Shown in pieces: positions 1 through 9,285 of a stretch of 46,782 nucleotides of DNA. Numbering within the stretch: position 1 is the first letter of the stretch; each line of letters begins with the position of its first letter. The stretch is from an uncultured Rubrobacteraceae bacterium (GTDB taxonomy: Bacteria > Actinomycetota > Rubrobacteria > Rubrobacterales > Rubrobacteraceae), in assembly GCA_902806015.1 (NCBI GenBank), contig CADCUZ010000034.1, positions 1 to 46,782 of the forward strand, written 5' to 3'. The notes beneath the pieces are model-generated. The model saw only the letters and a list, made by a program, of their open reading frames with translations, made no database searches and had not been told where the DNA came from. The position numbers were made by a program, and so were the translations under genes.

Positions 1-2
1 AC

Positions 3-77
3 AAAGGCTCTGTTCCGGTTTATCTCAGCAAGAACCTTACCGATTTCCCCATCTCGACTAAGAGGCCGCGCCAATAG
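3..77 (+). CDS. possible 3' end of a gene cut by the window edge
   Basis: One frame is open from the window edge to a TAG at 75-77 and reads KGSVPVYLSKNLTDFPISTK and a few more residues. The composition looks like protein and the other two plus frames stop or look like noise, but 24 residues are too few to assign a family. It may equally be chance. Confidence 0.18.
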   Translation, partial: KGSVPVYLSKNLTDFPISTKRPRQ

Positions 78-243
78 GCTGGCAAGCTTTCGCACGTGGA
101 ATGCTCAAAGGCCATTGAACAGCCTTCGCATCGTCCCTTGTGACATGCGCTATTCGCCTATCGGCGCAAGCTTTAAGGAATGGATTCACCTCAGTGTCCA
201 TCATATAAGTCTCGTCATCAACGGTGGGAAGCCTTCCTTTCAT
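58..243 (-). CDS. small hypothetical protein
   Basis: A 61-residue frame starts at an ATG (241-243), preceded on the minus strand by a purine-rich AGAAGGAGAGG about 11 bases upstream, a plausible ribosome-binding site. The product begins MKGRLPTVDDETYMMDTEVN. I recognise no domain, signal peptide or membrane segment. The surrounding DNA is decayed, so this could be a leftover fragment rather than a working gene. Confidence 0.25.
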   Translation of the reverse strand: MKGRLPTVDDETYMMDTEVNPFLKACADRRIAHVTRDDAKAVQWPLSIPRAKACQPIGAAS

Positions 244-345
244 TACACCCGACACCTCTCCTTCTAAAGGGGGGACCCCAAGAGGACTCCCCACAGGTCG
301 GCATCTCCTGCTGCCCTCCAGACCGTATCTTTCTCCGGTGAGCTC

Positions 346-1237
346 CTACTCCGGCCCCATCAGGTGCCGCTCGAACCACTCGACCACCGAGGGCCCGGAC
401 CGCGAGAGCCCGGGCTCGGAGTAAGCGTCGAAGTGCTTGCCGCCTTTCAGGATGACCGGTTTCTTAGGCTACAAAGCCCGCTCGTAGGCCGCGATCGCCA
501 TGTCCGTCGGCGTCAGAGTGTCCTTCTCGGCAACGATCATCAGGAGCGGGGGGCGAGACCGGGTGTATGTTCCCCGCTGGGTCGTACTCCAGGAACGCCT
601 CCATGCTCTCCAGTGAGAGCTCGTTGCGCCAGTTAGGGGCGACGGTGTTTCCCGCGTGAGTGAACCACTCGTGGGATTCGGGAGTCGGCAGTGCTGAGGG
701 TTCTCCTCCCGGAGCGACCACCGGTATCTTGGCGCTCTCCCCTCCGGTGTAGCGTTGGGCGCGGTCTTGGGCAAGCGCCCAGAGGAATCCTTCGAAGACG
801 TTCGGGCGCATGAGCCTTTGGGCTTTCTGCCAGCCGTTGACCAACGGAGCCTGCGAAACTGCGGCCTTGATCCTCTTGTCGAAGGACGCCAAGTACAGGA
901 CGTGTCCCCCCAGAGTAGGATGAGCCCCAGAGCCCGATGCGTTCGGGCTCCACCTCGGGCCGCTGCGAGATCCAGGTTATCGCGTTCCTGTAGTCTTTGT
1001 GCTGCTCGGCTGGGATCAGATGTCCCCGCGGCTCGCCCTCGGAGTCGCCGAATAAGCGGTAGTCGAAAACCAGCGCCACGAAGCCCGCCCCCTCAAGCTT
1101 CTCGGCGAAGTTCGCGAGGCAGTTCTCCTTGACCGCGCTGAAGCCGTGGGCCATGATGATGGCCGGGCGCTTCTCGCCGTCCTCCAGGCTACCCGGCAAG
1201 TACATCCCCGACAGCGAAAACCCTCGGACTTTGGGTG
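346..1237 (-). pseudogene. broken alpha/beta hydrolase (dienelactone-hydrolase / DUF1749-like)
   Basis: Three minus-strand frames join into one alpha/beta hydrolase. The first part holds the oxyanion-loop region IIMAHGFSAVKEN and the nucleophile elbow GLWGSSYSGG. The reading then shifts near 890 into a frame starting LASFDKRIKAAVSQAPLVNG, and shifts again near 545 into PPLLMIVAEKDTLTPTDMA, the strand that carries the acid residue. A TAG at 469-471 interrupts the last part, after which the C-terminus with the catalytic His (GGKHFDAYSEPG) runs to a stop at 346-348. The total length fits the family (about 300 residues). Two frameshifts plus a nonsense codon make it non-functional. The original start is unclear; the conserved part begins around KVRGFSLSGMYLPG near 1237. 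Confidence 0.8.
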
Positions 1238-1477
1238 AGCGGCCTCTGGTGCTGCCTACCCCTGCGATCGTCTTTGCCCGAGAACACGACCTTTCCTCGG
1301 AGCCCGCCCCGGGGGCCCAAGGCGGGTATCGCAGTTTATTCACACTGGACCCACGCCCCTCGCGCCTCAAGACGGACTTCGATATGCTCCTCTGTCTAGG
1401 AATAATAACCTTAGTCGCTGGTCAGTCGAAGTTATGGGGAGTGCGGAAGTGAGGAAAGCCTTCAGGTCAACAGGTTG

Positions 1478-2356
1478 ATGTGCCGGTTGTTCGGGATGAG
1501 TGGTGGGCCCCGGCGCGTGCGCGCCGCGTTCTGGTTGTTGGAGGCGCCAGACAGCCTCTCCGACCAAAGCTACGAGAATCCCGACGGCGCCGGCATCGGC
1601 ACCTTCGAGCTCGACGGTACCCCGGAAATGGACAAGAGCCCCATAGCCGCCTACAAAGACAGGAGCTTTGTGCGCGAGGCGAAGACGGAGGAATCGCGCA
1701 CCTTTGTTGCGCACGTGCGCTTCGCCTCCACGGGCGGCGTCGAACTAAAGAATACGCACCCCTTCGAGCAGCGCGGTCGTCTCATGGCACATAACGGGGT
1801 GGTGGGGGACCTGCCGTGCCTGGAGGAACGCCTGGGAGAATACGCCTCGCTGGTCGCGGGAGATACCGACTCCGAGAGGTTGTTCGCGCTGATCACCAAA
1901 GAGATCGAGGCCAACAGTGGCGACGTGGGAGCCGGCATAACAGCCGCCATCCGGTGGGTGGCCGCCAACCTGCCGGTCTACGCTCTCAACTTTGTTTTGA
2001 CCTCTAAGACTGATATGTGGGCACTGCGCTACCCGGACACGAACGGGTTGTTCGTGTTGGAGTGGGCGCCGGGCGGCTCGCATGACCAGCGCCGCCTGGG
2101 TATGGTCAGCAGCGTGGGCAGCGTGCAGGTGCGTTTCGAAGACCTTGCGGAGGCGCCGGTCGTAGTGGTCGCCAGCCAGAGGATGGACGATAACCCGGGC
2201 TGGCGTTCGCTGGACCCCGGCGAACTGCTCCACGTGGATGGAAAGCTAAACGTGACCTCGACGATAGCCATTGGCGAACCACCGGCCCAACCGCTCACGC
2301 TCGCCGACCTAGATCCCCAAGCCGCTGCTTCGCAATCGCTTCCCTCTGACAACTAG
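1478..2356 (+). CDS. class II glutamine amidotransferase (YafJ-like)
   Basis: 292 residues. The protein begins Met-Cys-Arg-Leu-Phe-Gly; in class II (Ntn-type) amidotransferases Met1 is removed so that Cys2 becomes the nucleophile. This fixes the start at ATG 1478 rather than the TTG three bases upstream. Further family marks are NPDGAGIGTFE (about 34-44), the AHVRFASTGG segment (about 78-87) that holds substrate-binding residues, THPF, and AHNGVVGD (about 103-110). This matches stand-alone GATase_4/YafJ proteins that release ammonia from glutamine; the acceptor is unknown and no synthase domain follows. It is the only intact gene in the first 4.4 kb. Only a weak AGGAAAG lies about 20 bases upstream. 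Confidence 0.9.
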   Translation: MCRLFGMSGGPRRVRAAFWLLEAPDSLSDQSYENPDGAGIGTFELDGTPEMDKSPIAAYKDRSFVREAKTEESRTFVAHVRFASTGGVELKNTHPFEQRGRLMAHNGVVGDLPCLEERLGEYASLVAGDTDSERLFALITKEIEANSGDVGAGITAAIRWVAANLPVYALNFVLTSKTDMWALRYPDTNGLFVLEWAPGGSHDQRRLGMVSSVGSVQVRFEDLAEAPVVVVASQRMDDNPGWRSLDPGELLHVDGKLNVTSTIAIGEPPAQPLTLADLDPQAAASQSLPSDN

Positions 2357-2656
2357 GCTGACTTAGTTTCTCTTCTGCACCACCTTGGCCAGGAACCTCG
2401 TGTGGCGGTGCTATCTAAGGAGCCACCTTATGGACCTGAACAGCTGCACTCCTCTAATTACGAGGTCGACCTCCTCAAGCCGTCGGGAGCACCCTCGTAG
2501 CCCCAGCCCCGGGTTAGGTGAGATCGGAGAAAACGCTTGGAGGCGCTTAGGGAGGCTTCTATTCATGGCGGGCTAGGCTGAAAGGGGCGCAGCCGAAGGT
2601 GGACATTTTTTGGGGTGAGGATGGCCCGGCCCGAGGGGCATGCGCGCCTGGATAGG
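2357..2656 (+). other. non-coding stretch, no gene seen
   Basis: No convincing reading frame. A short inverted repeat GTGGC...GCCAC occurs near 2401-2425 after the amidotransferase gene and might end its transcript, but it has no T run. The 63-codon plus frame here has no recognisable protein composition. Confidence 0.4.
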
Positions 2657-3175
2657 CTAGTGGAGAGAGCCGCAAAGTCGCGGTAGGAGGTCGCAGGTGA
2701 GTCGACGGGCGGGCAGGGAGCGTCCGAGCGGCGTCCGCATGGGAACTGGATACCCCACCCCGTCCCCGGGGTCCGACGTTACCAGCTTACGCCCGCCATA
2801 CTCGATGGCGTAGACCGCGCTGCGCTCCTTATGTAAAGGACGCTCACGGCCGCGGTCCTCTCCATCTCGGCAAGGACGGCCGGCGCGTCGAGAGGGCACA
2901 GCTCGTCCATTCGCTTGGTACGACGCTTGCTCTCTTCGAAGAGGTAGACGAAACCGCCTTCGACGAGGCGCTCGTCTTCGAGCACCTGGGATTGCCTGTC
3001 CGCCGGCTAGGGAGGGAACATCCGGGCCCCTGCTCGGCTGCCTCCGGGTCCTTGCAAGCCCCCAATTCGTCGCGCAGGTACGCCAGCAAATCCTCGAAGA
3101 AGCGCCGCTGTTTCTCAGTGAAGGAGCGCTTGCCCGCATCCTTACCCCCTTACTTGCGCGGACTGTATAGGACAT
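2657..3175 (-). pseudogene. degraded gene of unknown function
   Basis: Protein-like segments lie in different minus-strand frames. They are a helical piece (FEDLLAYLRDELGACKDPEA, about 3030-3100), then VEGGFVYLFEESKRRTKRMD (about 2910-2970) with the following AEMERTAAVSVLYI, and then VYAIEYGGRKLVTSDPGDG (about 2760-2820). Reading them as one protein needs at least two frameshifts. I do not recognise the family. The split of coherent, charged, helix-prone segments over three frames is the evidence for a former gene. Confidence 0.35.
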
Positions 3176-3379
3176 TGGGGAAAGAAGGTCCGGGCCTCCG
3201 GAAGACTACTGCCTGCGGAACCAGTCCGGCTGGTTCTTGGAGGTCTTCCGACCCCTCGGCGAAGGCGCTCGGCACCGCGCTGGCAAGGCTGTTCGCGGAG
3301 CTGGAGCGGAACATAAAACGGCAGTCGGTTCGAGGCTGGTATAAAGGCCGGATTGGGACCGAGAGGAAAGGACGAGGCG

Positions 3380-3776
3380 ATGGATGAGCGTATCAGCTCT
3401 CCCTGCCCGCAGTGCCGACACGGCAACCCGCTCGAGAACCGCTTCTGCGGGGCTTGCGGGGCCCCTTTGACGAGCGGCAAGTCGCGCCCTGTTGCCCGCC
3501 GAGCTCAACCCCGTCGGCAGGGCGCTGGCGGTGGGCCTGGCGGCCTTGGCGGCCCAGGCCGGCCTCGCTTGGCTGCGCCGCAGAGCCGAGGGCTCCGACC
3601 GACCCACGCTAACCGCTGCCAAGGGGACCGAGCCTGCGATCTCCGAGCACCCGGTTTACCAGAGCTTCGAGGAGGTTTACGCCTGGGTAAGAGAGGGCGA
3701 ATTTGAGGGCCGGATGTTCGCGCAGCGCACGGCGGAATCGTTCCGTACCGTGAACCCAACAGACGGGCAGAGGTAG
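3380..3776 (+). pseudogene. zinc-ribbon membrane-anchor protein, frameshifted
   Basis: ATG 3380 follows AGAGGAAAGGACGAGG, a good ribosome-binding region, and a TATAAA box at 3340-3345. The first about 35 residues are a zinc ribbon, CPQCRHGN...NRFCGACGAPL, with all four cysteines present. The frame then shifts near 3485 into NPVGRALAVGLAALAAQAGL (a likely membrane segment), followed by WLRRRAEGSD and an acidic tail ending ESFRTVNPTDGQR at 3776. The join is clean, so one indel separates this from an intact protein of about 130 residues. Short zinc-ribbon plus single-helix proteins of unknown role are common in Actinobacteria. A single-base sequencing error is possible, but its decayed neighbours make true decay likelier. 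Confidence 0.6.
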
Positions 3777-4052
3777 GGCGGACGACAGACGGAACCTGCC
3801 CGGGGATCCGTCCGGGGTTTATCTACGGCACATAACGGGCCGCAGAGAGCGGCTGCCCAAAAGGATGAGCTCGTCCTATTGGGGGGAAAGGATGGGCCGA
3901 CGTATCCTCGGCCATAGGAGAATTCTTGCCCTACGTACGCGGACTTCGCGTGACCGGGGCTCATGCTGCGGGTGTTTGCCGTCCCGGGCGGCCCTTTGGA
4001 GGTCAGCGGTGCCCTCGGGGAAGGGCCGATCGTTTGTAAGGAACAGACGTCA

Positions 4053-4290
4053 AGGTTACGGTCACCAAGCATATAAAGTCTTGGGTCGAGGAGGTGGAGC
4101 CGGGTATGGCGGTCTGCCGCATGGAGGTCGAGGACGCCTACCTCAATGGCAACGGTACGCTCCACAGCGTTTACGCCTCGTTCATAGACAACGCCATGGG
4201 CCTCCCCGTCGCGGCGTTCGCCGCCTGAGGACGGCGACCATCGCGCTCGACGTTCACTTTCTTGGGGCGGTGAGGGAGGGGCCCCATCCG
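4053..4290 (+). pseudogene. PaaI-type hotdog thioesterase remnant
   Basis: Frame one reads KSWVEEVEPGMAVCRMEVED, then AYLNGNGTLHSVYASFIDNA and MGLPVAAFAA before a stop near 4228. Frame two continues ATIALDVHFLGAVREG. Together they match the core of a PaaI/YbdB-like acyl-CoA thioesterase: the N-G-x-x-H-x-G/S segment, the D-N-A-M helix and the beta strand leading to REG. A frameshift, a lost glycine in the HSG motif and missing N- and C-terminal parts make it a dead fragment. It sits just upstream of an acyl-CoA ligase gene, consistent with a former fatty-acyl cluster. Confidence 0.6.
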
Positions 4291-4395
4291 GCCCGTAGCA
4301 TGATGCTCCCATGCGCGTAGCGCGTTTGGCCTTTATCATTCGGGGTTAGCTAGCAGAGAGGGAGGCGGTCCGCCTGCGACCGCGAAGGAGGACGC

Positions 4396-6099
4396 ATGTT
4401 CGGCACGGAGAGGCCGTGGCTAGGGGTCTACGTGGGGCAAGTCGAGGCTGAGACGGAGGTCTTCGACGGCTCGCTCTACGATTTGTTCAGGAGGGCCGCG
4501 GAGGAGCACAGGGGCAAGACCGCGCTCACGTTCTACGGAACGACCTTCGAGTTCGAGCGGCTGCAGGCGCTTGTCGAAAAGATGGCGGGCTCGCTCGCGG
4601 CGGGCGGCGTGAAGAAGGGAGATCGGGTGGCGCTCATGCTCCCGAACTGCCCGCAGTACGTGATCTCCTTTTTCGCCACCATCCGCCTCGGAGCCATCGT
4701 CACGCAGCTCAACCCGATGTACGTGGAGCGCGAGATCGGGCACATCCTCGCCGACTCCGGCGCCGAGACCATCGTCGTCTACAAGGACCTGTACCCGCGG
4801 GTAACGTCCGTCCTGCCCGCGACGAGCCTGCAAAACGTCGTCGTGGTGGACTTCGCCGGGGAGCCCGAAGGCCTGGACGCCGGGCACCGCCCCTTCGGGG
4901 ATTTTCTCGCGACGGACGCCGACCCCGCGCCGGACGTGCCCATCGACCCGGCCGAGGACGTGGCGGCCCTGCAGTACACGGGCGGTACCACCGGGGTCTC
5001 TAAGGGCGCGATGCTGACGCACCGCAACCTCGTCGCCAACGTGCAGCAGGCGCTCGACGTGTTCATCGACGACCCTGGCGCGTTCTCTAACAACCAGAAG
5101 GTCATGGGCATCCTCCCGATGTTCCACATCTTCGGGCTGACGTGCGTGATGCTCTTCGCCATCAAGCAGGGCCTCAACCAGCTCCTCCTGCCGAAGTTCG
5201 ACCCCGGGGAGGTGATGGACCTGGTCAACGAGAACTCTCCGGTGATGTTCAGCGGGGTGCCGACGATGTACACGGCCCTGAACGCCAGCGGGGAGGACCT
5301 CCTGAAGTACGGCTTCGGCAAGGTCCGGACTTACAACTCCGGCGGCTCCGCCCTGCCGGTGCCCCTCAAGCGCGCCTTCGAGAAGAAGACCGGGCGGCCC
5401 CTCTTCGAGGGGTACGGCCTCTCCGAGGCCTCGCCCGTCACGCACTTTAACCCGCCGTTCGCCGGGGAGGCCCGGGAGGGGAGCGTCGGGGTTCCAGTCC
5501 CGAGCACCGACGCCAGAGTCGTGGACGTGGGAACAGGACTGGTAGAGATGCCGGTGGGGGAGACGGGCGAGCTCGTCGTTAAGGGTCCGCAGGTCATGAA
5601 GGGCTACCTCAACATGCCGGAAGAGACGGCCGGGACCCTGAGGGACGGCTGGCTCTACACGGGCGACCTGGCCCGGATGGACGAGGACGGCTACTTCTAT
5701 ATCGTGGACCGGAAGAAGGACATGATCGTCGCCTCCGGCTACAACGTGTACCCGCGCGAGATCGAGGAGGTCCTCTTCGATCACCCGGACGTCTCCGAGG
5801 CCGTCGCCGTCGGCGTCCCGGACGAGTACCGGGGCGAGTCCGTCAAGGCTTTCGTGGTCCGCAGGCACGGCAGCACGGTGACGGAGACGGAGATCCTGGC
5901 CTTCTGCATGGAGCGCCTCGCCCCCTATAAGGCGCCGAAAAGCCTGGAGTTCCGGGAAGAGCTGCCCAAGTCCGCCGTCGGCAAGCTCCTCCGGCGCGTG
6001 CTGTCCGAGGAAGAGCGCCTCAAGGGTGGTAAGGGCGCCGGCCACAGCATAGAGCCGGAGACCGCCACGGGTGCCTCGCCTCCGCCACCACCGCGTTAG
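4396..6099 (+). CDS. fadD: long-chain fatty-acid--CoA ligase
   Basis: 567 residues, a normal length for an AMP-forming acyl-CoA synthetase. It adenylates a carboxylic acid with ATP and transfers it to CoA. The signature loop YTGGTTGVSKG lies at about 194-204, GYGLSEASP at about 340, the adenylate-binding YTGDLARMDEDGY at about 421, the hinge DRKKDMIVASGYNVYPREIE at about 438, and the C-terminal catalytic Lys in KSAVGKLLRR at about 523. The ATG has an ideal AAGGAGG seven bases upstream. An SDR oxidoreductase follows within the same transcript, and a dead thioesterase precedes it. Chain-length specificity cannot be read from sequence, so medium- or aromatic-acid substrates remain possible. Confidence 0.93.
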   Translation: MFGTERPWLGVYVGQVEAETEVFDGSLYDLFRRAAEEHRGKTALTFYGTTFEFERLQALVEKMAGSLAAGGVKKGDRVALMLPNCPQYVISFFATIRLGAIVTQLNPMYVEREIGHILADSGAETIVVYKDLYPRVTSVLPATSLQNVVVVDFAGEPEGLDAGHRPFGDFLATDADPAPDVPIDPAEDVAALQYTGGTTGVSKGAMLTHRNLVANVQQALDVFIDDPGAFSNNQKVMGILPMFHIFGLTCVMLFAIKQGLNQLLLPKFDPGEVMDLVNENSPVMFSGVPTMYTALNASGEDLLKYGFGKVRTYNSGGSALPVPLKRAFEKKTGRPLFEGYGLSEASPVTHFNPPFAGEAREGSVGVPVPSTDARVVDVGTGLVEMPVGETGELVVKGPQVMKGYLNMPEETAGTLRDGWLYTGDLARMDEDGYFYIVDRKKDMIVASGYNVYPREIEEVLFDHPDVSEAVAVGVPDEYRGESVKAFVVRRHGSTVTETEILAFCMERLAPYKAPKSLEFREELPKSAVGKLLRRVLSEEERLKGGKGAGHSIEPETATGASPPPPPR

Positions 6100-6889
6100 G
6101 GAGGAGCCTGACCTGAACGCGCTCGACCTTTTCCGCCTCGACGCAAAGACGGCCGTCGTGACCGGCGGCGGCCGGGGCCTCGGCCGCTACATGGCCGAGG
6201 CCCTCGCCGACGCCGGCGCCAACGTCGTGCTCTGCTCGCGCAAAAAGGAGTCGCTCGAGGAGGTGAAGGGGGGGATAGAGGCCCGCGGCGGCCGCGCGCT
6301 CGCCCTCGCGTGCGACGTGACCGACCCCGACGAGGTCGAGGGGGTCGTCTCCGAGGCCGAGAACGCCTTTGGGGGCGTGGACGTGCTCGTGAACAACTCG
6401 GGGGCGACGTGGGGGGCACCGCCGAGCGAGATGCCGCTGGAGAAGTTCGACAGGGTCATCGCCGTCAACGTGCGGGGAACATTCCTCATGGCGCAGGCGG
6501 TGGGAAGGCGCATGATCGAACGCGAGAGCGGCGGCACCATCGTCAACATCTCCTCCGTGGCCGGCCTCGTCGGGGGCCACCCGGACTTTATGCAGACGGT
6601 CGGCTACAACTCCTCCAAGGGCGCCATCATCTCCATGACCCGCGACCTGGCGACCTCCTGGGCTCCGCACGGGATAACCGTCAACGCCATAGCACCCGGC
6701 TGGTTCCCAACCCGCATGAGCGGCGGGCTCATCGAGAAGTTCGGGGAAAGGATGCTCGACGGCATCCCGCTCCACCGCTTCGGCAACCCCGAGGACCTCA
6801 AGGGCGTCGTCATCTTCCTGGCCTCCCCGGCCGCCTCCTACGTCACCGGGCAGACGCTAGTCGTGGACGGGGGCGCCACGGCCTGGTAA
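6071..6889 (+). CDS. short-chain dehydrogenase/reductase (SDR)
   Basis: Classical SDR. The NAD(P)-binding TGGGRGLGRYMAE is near the N-terminus, followed by CDVTD, NNSGAT (NNAG motif), the catalytic Ser in ISSVAG, the Y-x-x-x-K in GYNSSKG, and the C-terminal APGWFPTRM. The family makes or uses beta-keto or hydroxy groups on acyl chains or alcohols. Its position directly after an acyl-CoA ligase suggests acyl-CoA or fatty-acid work. The listed GTG start overlaps the ligase by 29 bases and has no ribosome-binding site. A CTG at 6113 (protein of 258 residues) lies 6-7 bases after GGGAGGAG and gives the usual SDR N-terminus, so it may be the real start. Confidence 0.88.
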   Translation: MPRLRHHRVREEPDLNALDLFRLDAKTAVVTGGGRGLGRYMAEALADAGANVVLCSRKKESLEEVKGGIEARGGRALALACDVTDPDEVEGVVSEAENAFGGVDVLVNNSGATWGAPPSEMPLEKFDRVIAVNVRGTFLMAQAVGRRMIERESGGTIVNISSVAGLVGGHPDFMQTVGYNSSKGAIISMTRDLATSWAPHGITVNAIAPGWFPTRMSGGLIEKFGERMLDGIPLHRFGNPEDLKGVVIFLASPAASYVTGQTLVVDGGATAW

Positions 6890-6894
6890 GGGCC

Positions 6895-6935
6895 GGACCG
6901 GTGGGAGGGTACGGTGGCACCGCCGCGGCCGGTCC
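6895..6935 (+). terminator. inverted repeat after the SDR gene
   Basis: GGACCGG (6895-6901) pairs with CCGGTCC (6929-6935) around a GC-rich 27-base loop, five bases after the SDR stop. There is no T run, so it is at best a weak terminator or pause site before trmFO. Confidence 0.3.
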
Positions 6936-7040
6936 CCCGCCCCCGATGTGAGGTTCTCGACCCCAGCGGTAGAATCTCTCGGCTGTATCGGAGAGCGTCT
7001 CCGGCATCTATCTGCATCGACAGGACAAAGGGAGCCGCGT

Positions 7041-8372
7041 ATGGCGGAAGTAACGGTAATAGGCGGCGGGCTCGCCGGCAGCGAGGCGGCCTGGCAGGCG
7101 GCGGAGCTTGGCTGCTCGGTGGAGCTTTGGGAGATGCGCCCCGTAAAGAAGACCCCGGCCCACAGGACGGCGCACTTCGCCGAGCTCGTCTGCTCGAACT
7201 CGCTCGGGAACAGGTCCCTCGAGACCGCCTCGGGGCTACTAAAAGAAGAACTGCGCCGCCTAGGGTCCGTGATCCTGCGCTGCGCCGAGGCTCACTCCGT
7301 GCCGGCCGGCGGCGCCCTGGGCGTTGCCCGCGAGGGCTTCCCCCGCGCCCTCACGGAGTGGGTCCACGCCCACCCCAACATAGAGGTAATCCGCGGCGAG
7401 ATGACGGACCTGCCCGAAGGGCCGACCGTGATCGCCACCGGCCCCCTCACCTCAGACGCCCTGGTCGAGAAGATAGAGGGGCTCTTCGGCGAGACCCTCT
7501 ACTTCTACGACGCCGCCTCGCCCATAGTCCACCGCGACTCCTTGGACGACTCGGTGGTCTGGCGGGCTTCGCGCTACGGGAAGGGCGAGGCCGCCTACCT
7601 TAACTGCCCTATGACCGAGGAGCAGTATCACGCCTTCGTCGGAGAACTGGCAACGGCCGAACTCTCGCCCATAAAGGACTTCGAGGAGGACATGTACTTC
7701 GAGGGCTGTCTCCCCGTCGAGACCATCGCCAGGAGGGGCCCCGAGACTTTGAGCTTCGGCCCGATGAAGCCGGTGGGCCTCCCCGACCCCCGCACCGGTG
7801 AGATCCCCTACGCCGTCGTCCAGCTCCGCCAGGACGACGCCGAAGGTCGCCTCTACAACATGGTCGGCTTCCAGACCCGCCTCAAGTGGGGCGAGCAGCG
7901 CCGGGTCTTCCGTACGATACCCGGCATGCAGAACGCAGACTTCGCCCGCATGGGCGTCATGCACCGCAACACCTACCTGCCGGCGAACAGGATGCTCGAA
8001 GCGACTATGAAGATCCGGGACGCCTTGAGCGACGCGCCCCTCTTCTTCGCCGGCCAGCTCACCGGCGTCGAGGGCTACACCGAGAGCACCGCCATGGGCC
8101 ACATAGCCGGCACGAACGCCGCCCGACTCGCCCGCGGCGAGGTGCCTATAGCCATGCCGCAGGGGACGATGATGGGCGCGCTCGCTCACTACATCACCAC
8201 CAAGGAGGGCACCCTCCAGCCCATAAACTCCAACTGGGGCCTCGTCCCGCCCGTTCCGAAGAGGGAGAACGGTAAACGTCTCACCAAGCCCGAGAGGAGG
8301 CGCCGGCAGGCGGAGATGGCCCTCGGCTCTCTGCGAGGGTTCATCGGGGCGGGGGTCGGGGTGGCCGGCTAG
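7041..8372 (+). CDS. trmFO: FADH2-dependent tRNA (uracil-54-C5)-methyltransferase TrmFO
   Basis: 443 residues, full length. TrmFO methylates U54 of tRNA to ribothymidine, using methylenetetrahydrofolate as carbon donor and reduced FAD. The N-terminal dinucleotide-binding motif is VIGGGLAGSEAAW (about 6-18). Cys51 in ELVCSNSLG and the Cys in MYFEGCLPVE (about 220) match the two conserved functional cysteines. TGVEGYTESTAMGHIAG near 350 is the C-terminal FAD-binding signature. ATG 7041 is chosen over an upstream GTG because the Rossmann motif must be near the N-terminus and AAAGGGAG lies seven bases before it. A perfect 18-bp hairpin overlaps its stop codon. Confidence 0.96.
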   Translation: MAEVTVIGGGLAGSEAAWQAAELGCSVELWEMRPVKKTPAHRTAHFAELVCSNSLGNRSLETASGLLKEELRRLGSVILRCAEAHSVPAGGALGVAREGFPRALTEWVHAHPNIEVIRGEMTDLPEGPTVIATGPLTSDALVEKIEGLFGETLYFYDAASPIVHRDSLDDSVVWRASRYGKGEAAYLNCPMTEEQYHAFVGELATAELSPIKDFEEDMYFEGCLPVETIARRGPETLSFGPMKPVGLPDPRTGEIPYAVVQLRQDDAEGRLYNMVGFQTRLKWGEQRRVFRTIPGMQNADFARMGVMHRNTYLPANRMLEATMKIRDALSDAPLFFAGQLTGVEGYTESTAMGHIAGTNAARLARGEVPIAMPQGTMMGALAHYITTKEGTLQPINSNWGLVPPVPKRENGKRLTKPERRRRQAEMALGSLRGFIGAGVGVAG

Positions 8373-8410
8373 GACGGCGCCGTGGTCCCTGGGCCGTCCT
8401 AGCCGGCCAC
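8361..8410 (+). terminator. perfect 18-bp hairpin over the trmFO stop codon
   Basis: Positions 8361-8378 are exactly complementary to 8393-8410, with a 14-base loop. The left arm holds the last trmFO codons and its TAG. No T run follows, so classical intrinsic termination is not certain; the stem could also block 3' exonucleases. The right arm is read through by the decayed hydrolase frame that follows. Confidence 0.55.
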
Positions 8411-9246
8411 CGCTACATAGACCTTGGGGAGGTGCGGCTGCACTACGTCGAGGCGGGGGAGGGGCCGCTTGTGGTGCTCCTGCACGGCTTCCCGGAGTTC
8501 TGGTACTCTTGGCGGTTCCAGATCCCCGCGCTGGCGGGGGCTGGCTTCCGCGTCGTAGCCCCTGACATGCGCGGTTACAACCTTCGGATAAACCGGAGGG
8601 CGTCAAAACCACGGACTGGATCTGCTTGCGCGGGACGTGGAGCGCCTGATCGGGTGCTGGGTGAGAGGCGCGCCGCAGTCGTCGGGCACGACTGGGGCGG
8701 GATGGTGGCGTGGGCGGTCGCGATGCTTCACCCCGGCCGGGTGGAGCGGCTGGCGATCCTGAACGTGCCCCACCCCGAACGCTTCTCGCGCGCTGTGCAT
8801 CCCGCGCCAGCTCCTCAAGAGCTCTTAAGTGCTCCTTTTCAGGGTCCCCTGGCTCCCCGAGAAGGCCCTCCGGGCGGGAGAATTCGCCCCCCTGCGCTCC
8901 GTCTTCCGCAACGACCCGGTACGACCGGGAGCATTCGGCGAAGGGGACATCGACCGGTACGTCGAGGCGCTCTCGCGCTCGGGGGCTCTCACGGCCGCCA
9001 TAAACTACTACCGGGCCCTCGCCAGGCAAACGCCCGCCCTGGTCCGGGCGTTCCCGCGCCCGATCGAGGCGCCGGTGTTGGTGATTTGGGGCGAGAGGGA
9101 CGCTTCCTGGTCCCGGAACTGGCGCGGCCGGACCCCGCGCTGGTCCCCGACGCCCGCGTCGAGCGCCTGCCAGACGCGAGCCACTGGGTCCGGCAGGATC
9201 GCCTCGAAAAGGTCAGCCCCTGTTGCTGGGTTTCCTGGCGCCCTGA
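8405..9246 (+). pseudogene. broken alpha/beta hydrolase (epoxide hydrolase / haloalkane dehalogenase type)
   Basis: Segments in all three plus frames rebuild an epoxide-hydrolase-like protein. They are GEVRLHYVEAGEG and VVLLHGFPEFWYSWRFQIPA (HGxP oxyanion motif), RVVAPDMRGYN, the nucleophile elbow VVGHDWGGMVAWA with its Asp, then WLPEKALRAGEFAPLRSVF and YYRALARQTP, VLVIWGERDA, and RVERLPDASHW carrying the catalytic His. The final frame ends LLLGFLAP and a TGA at 9244-9246. At least four frameshifts separate them: after RGYN near 8590, before the nucleophile elbow, near 8820 and near 9105. The gene is dead, although nearly every family motif is still legible, so decay is recent. Confidence 0.8.
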
Positions 9247-9285
9247 CCGACCAGAGCCGAGGGGCTGAAAAGCTGAGGTGCTCCC

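Noticed and set aside
4420..6045. 541-codon minus-strand open frame
   Set aside because: Shadow of the acyl-CoA ligase gene; high GC keeps antisense frames open. Its composition is His/Val/Arg/Gly-rich without any domain.
7452..9029. 525-codon minus-strand open frame across trmFO and the hydrolase remnant
   Set aside because: Antisense shadow; it crosses two unrelated plus-strand genes and has no motif.
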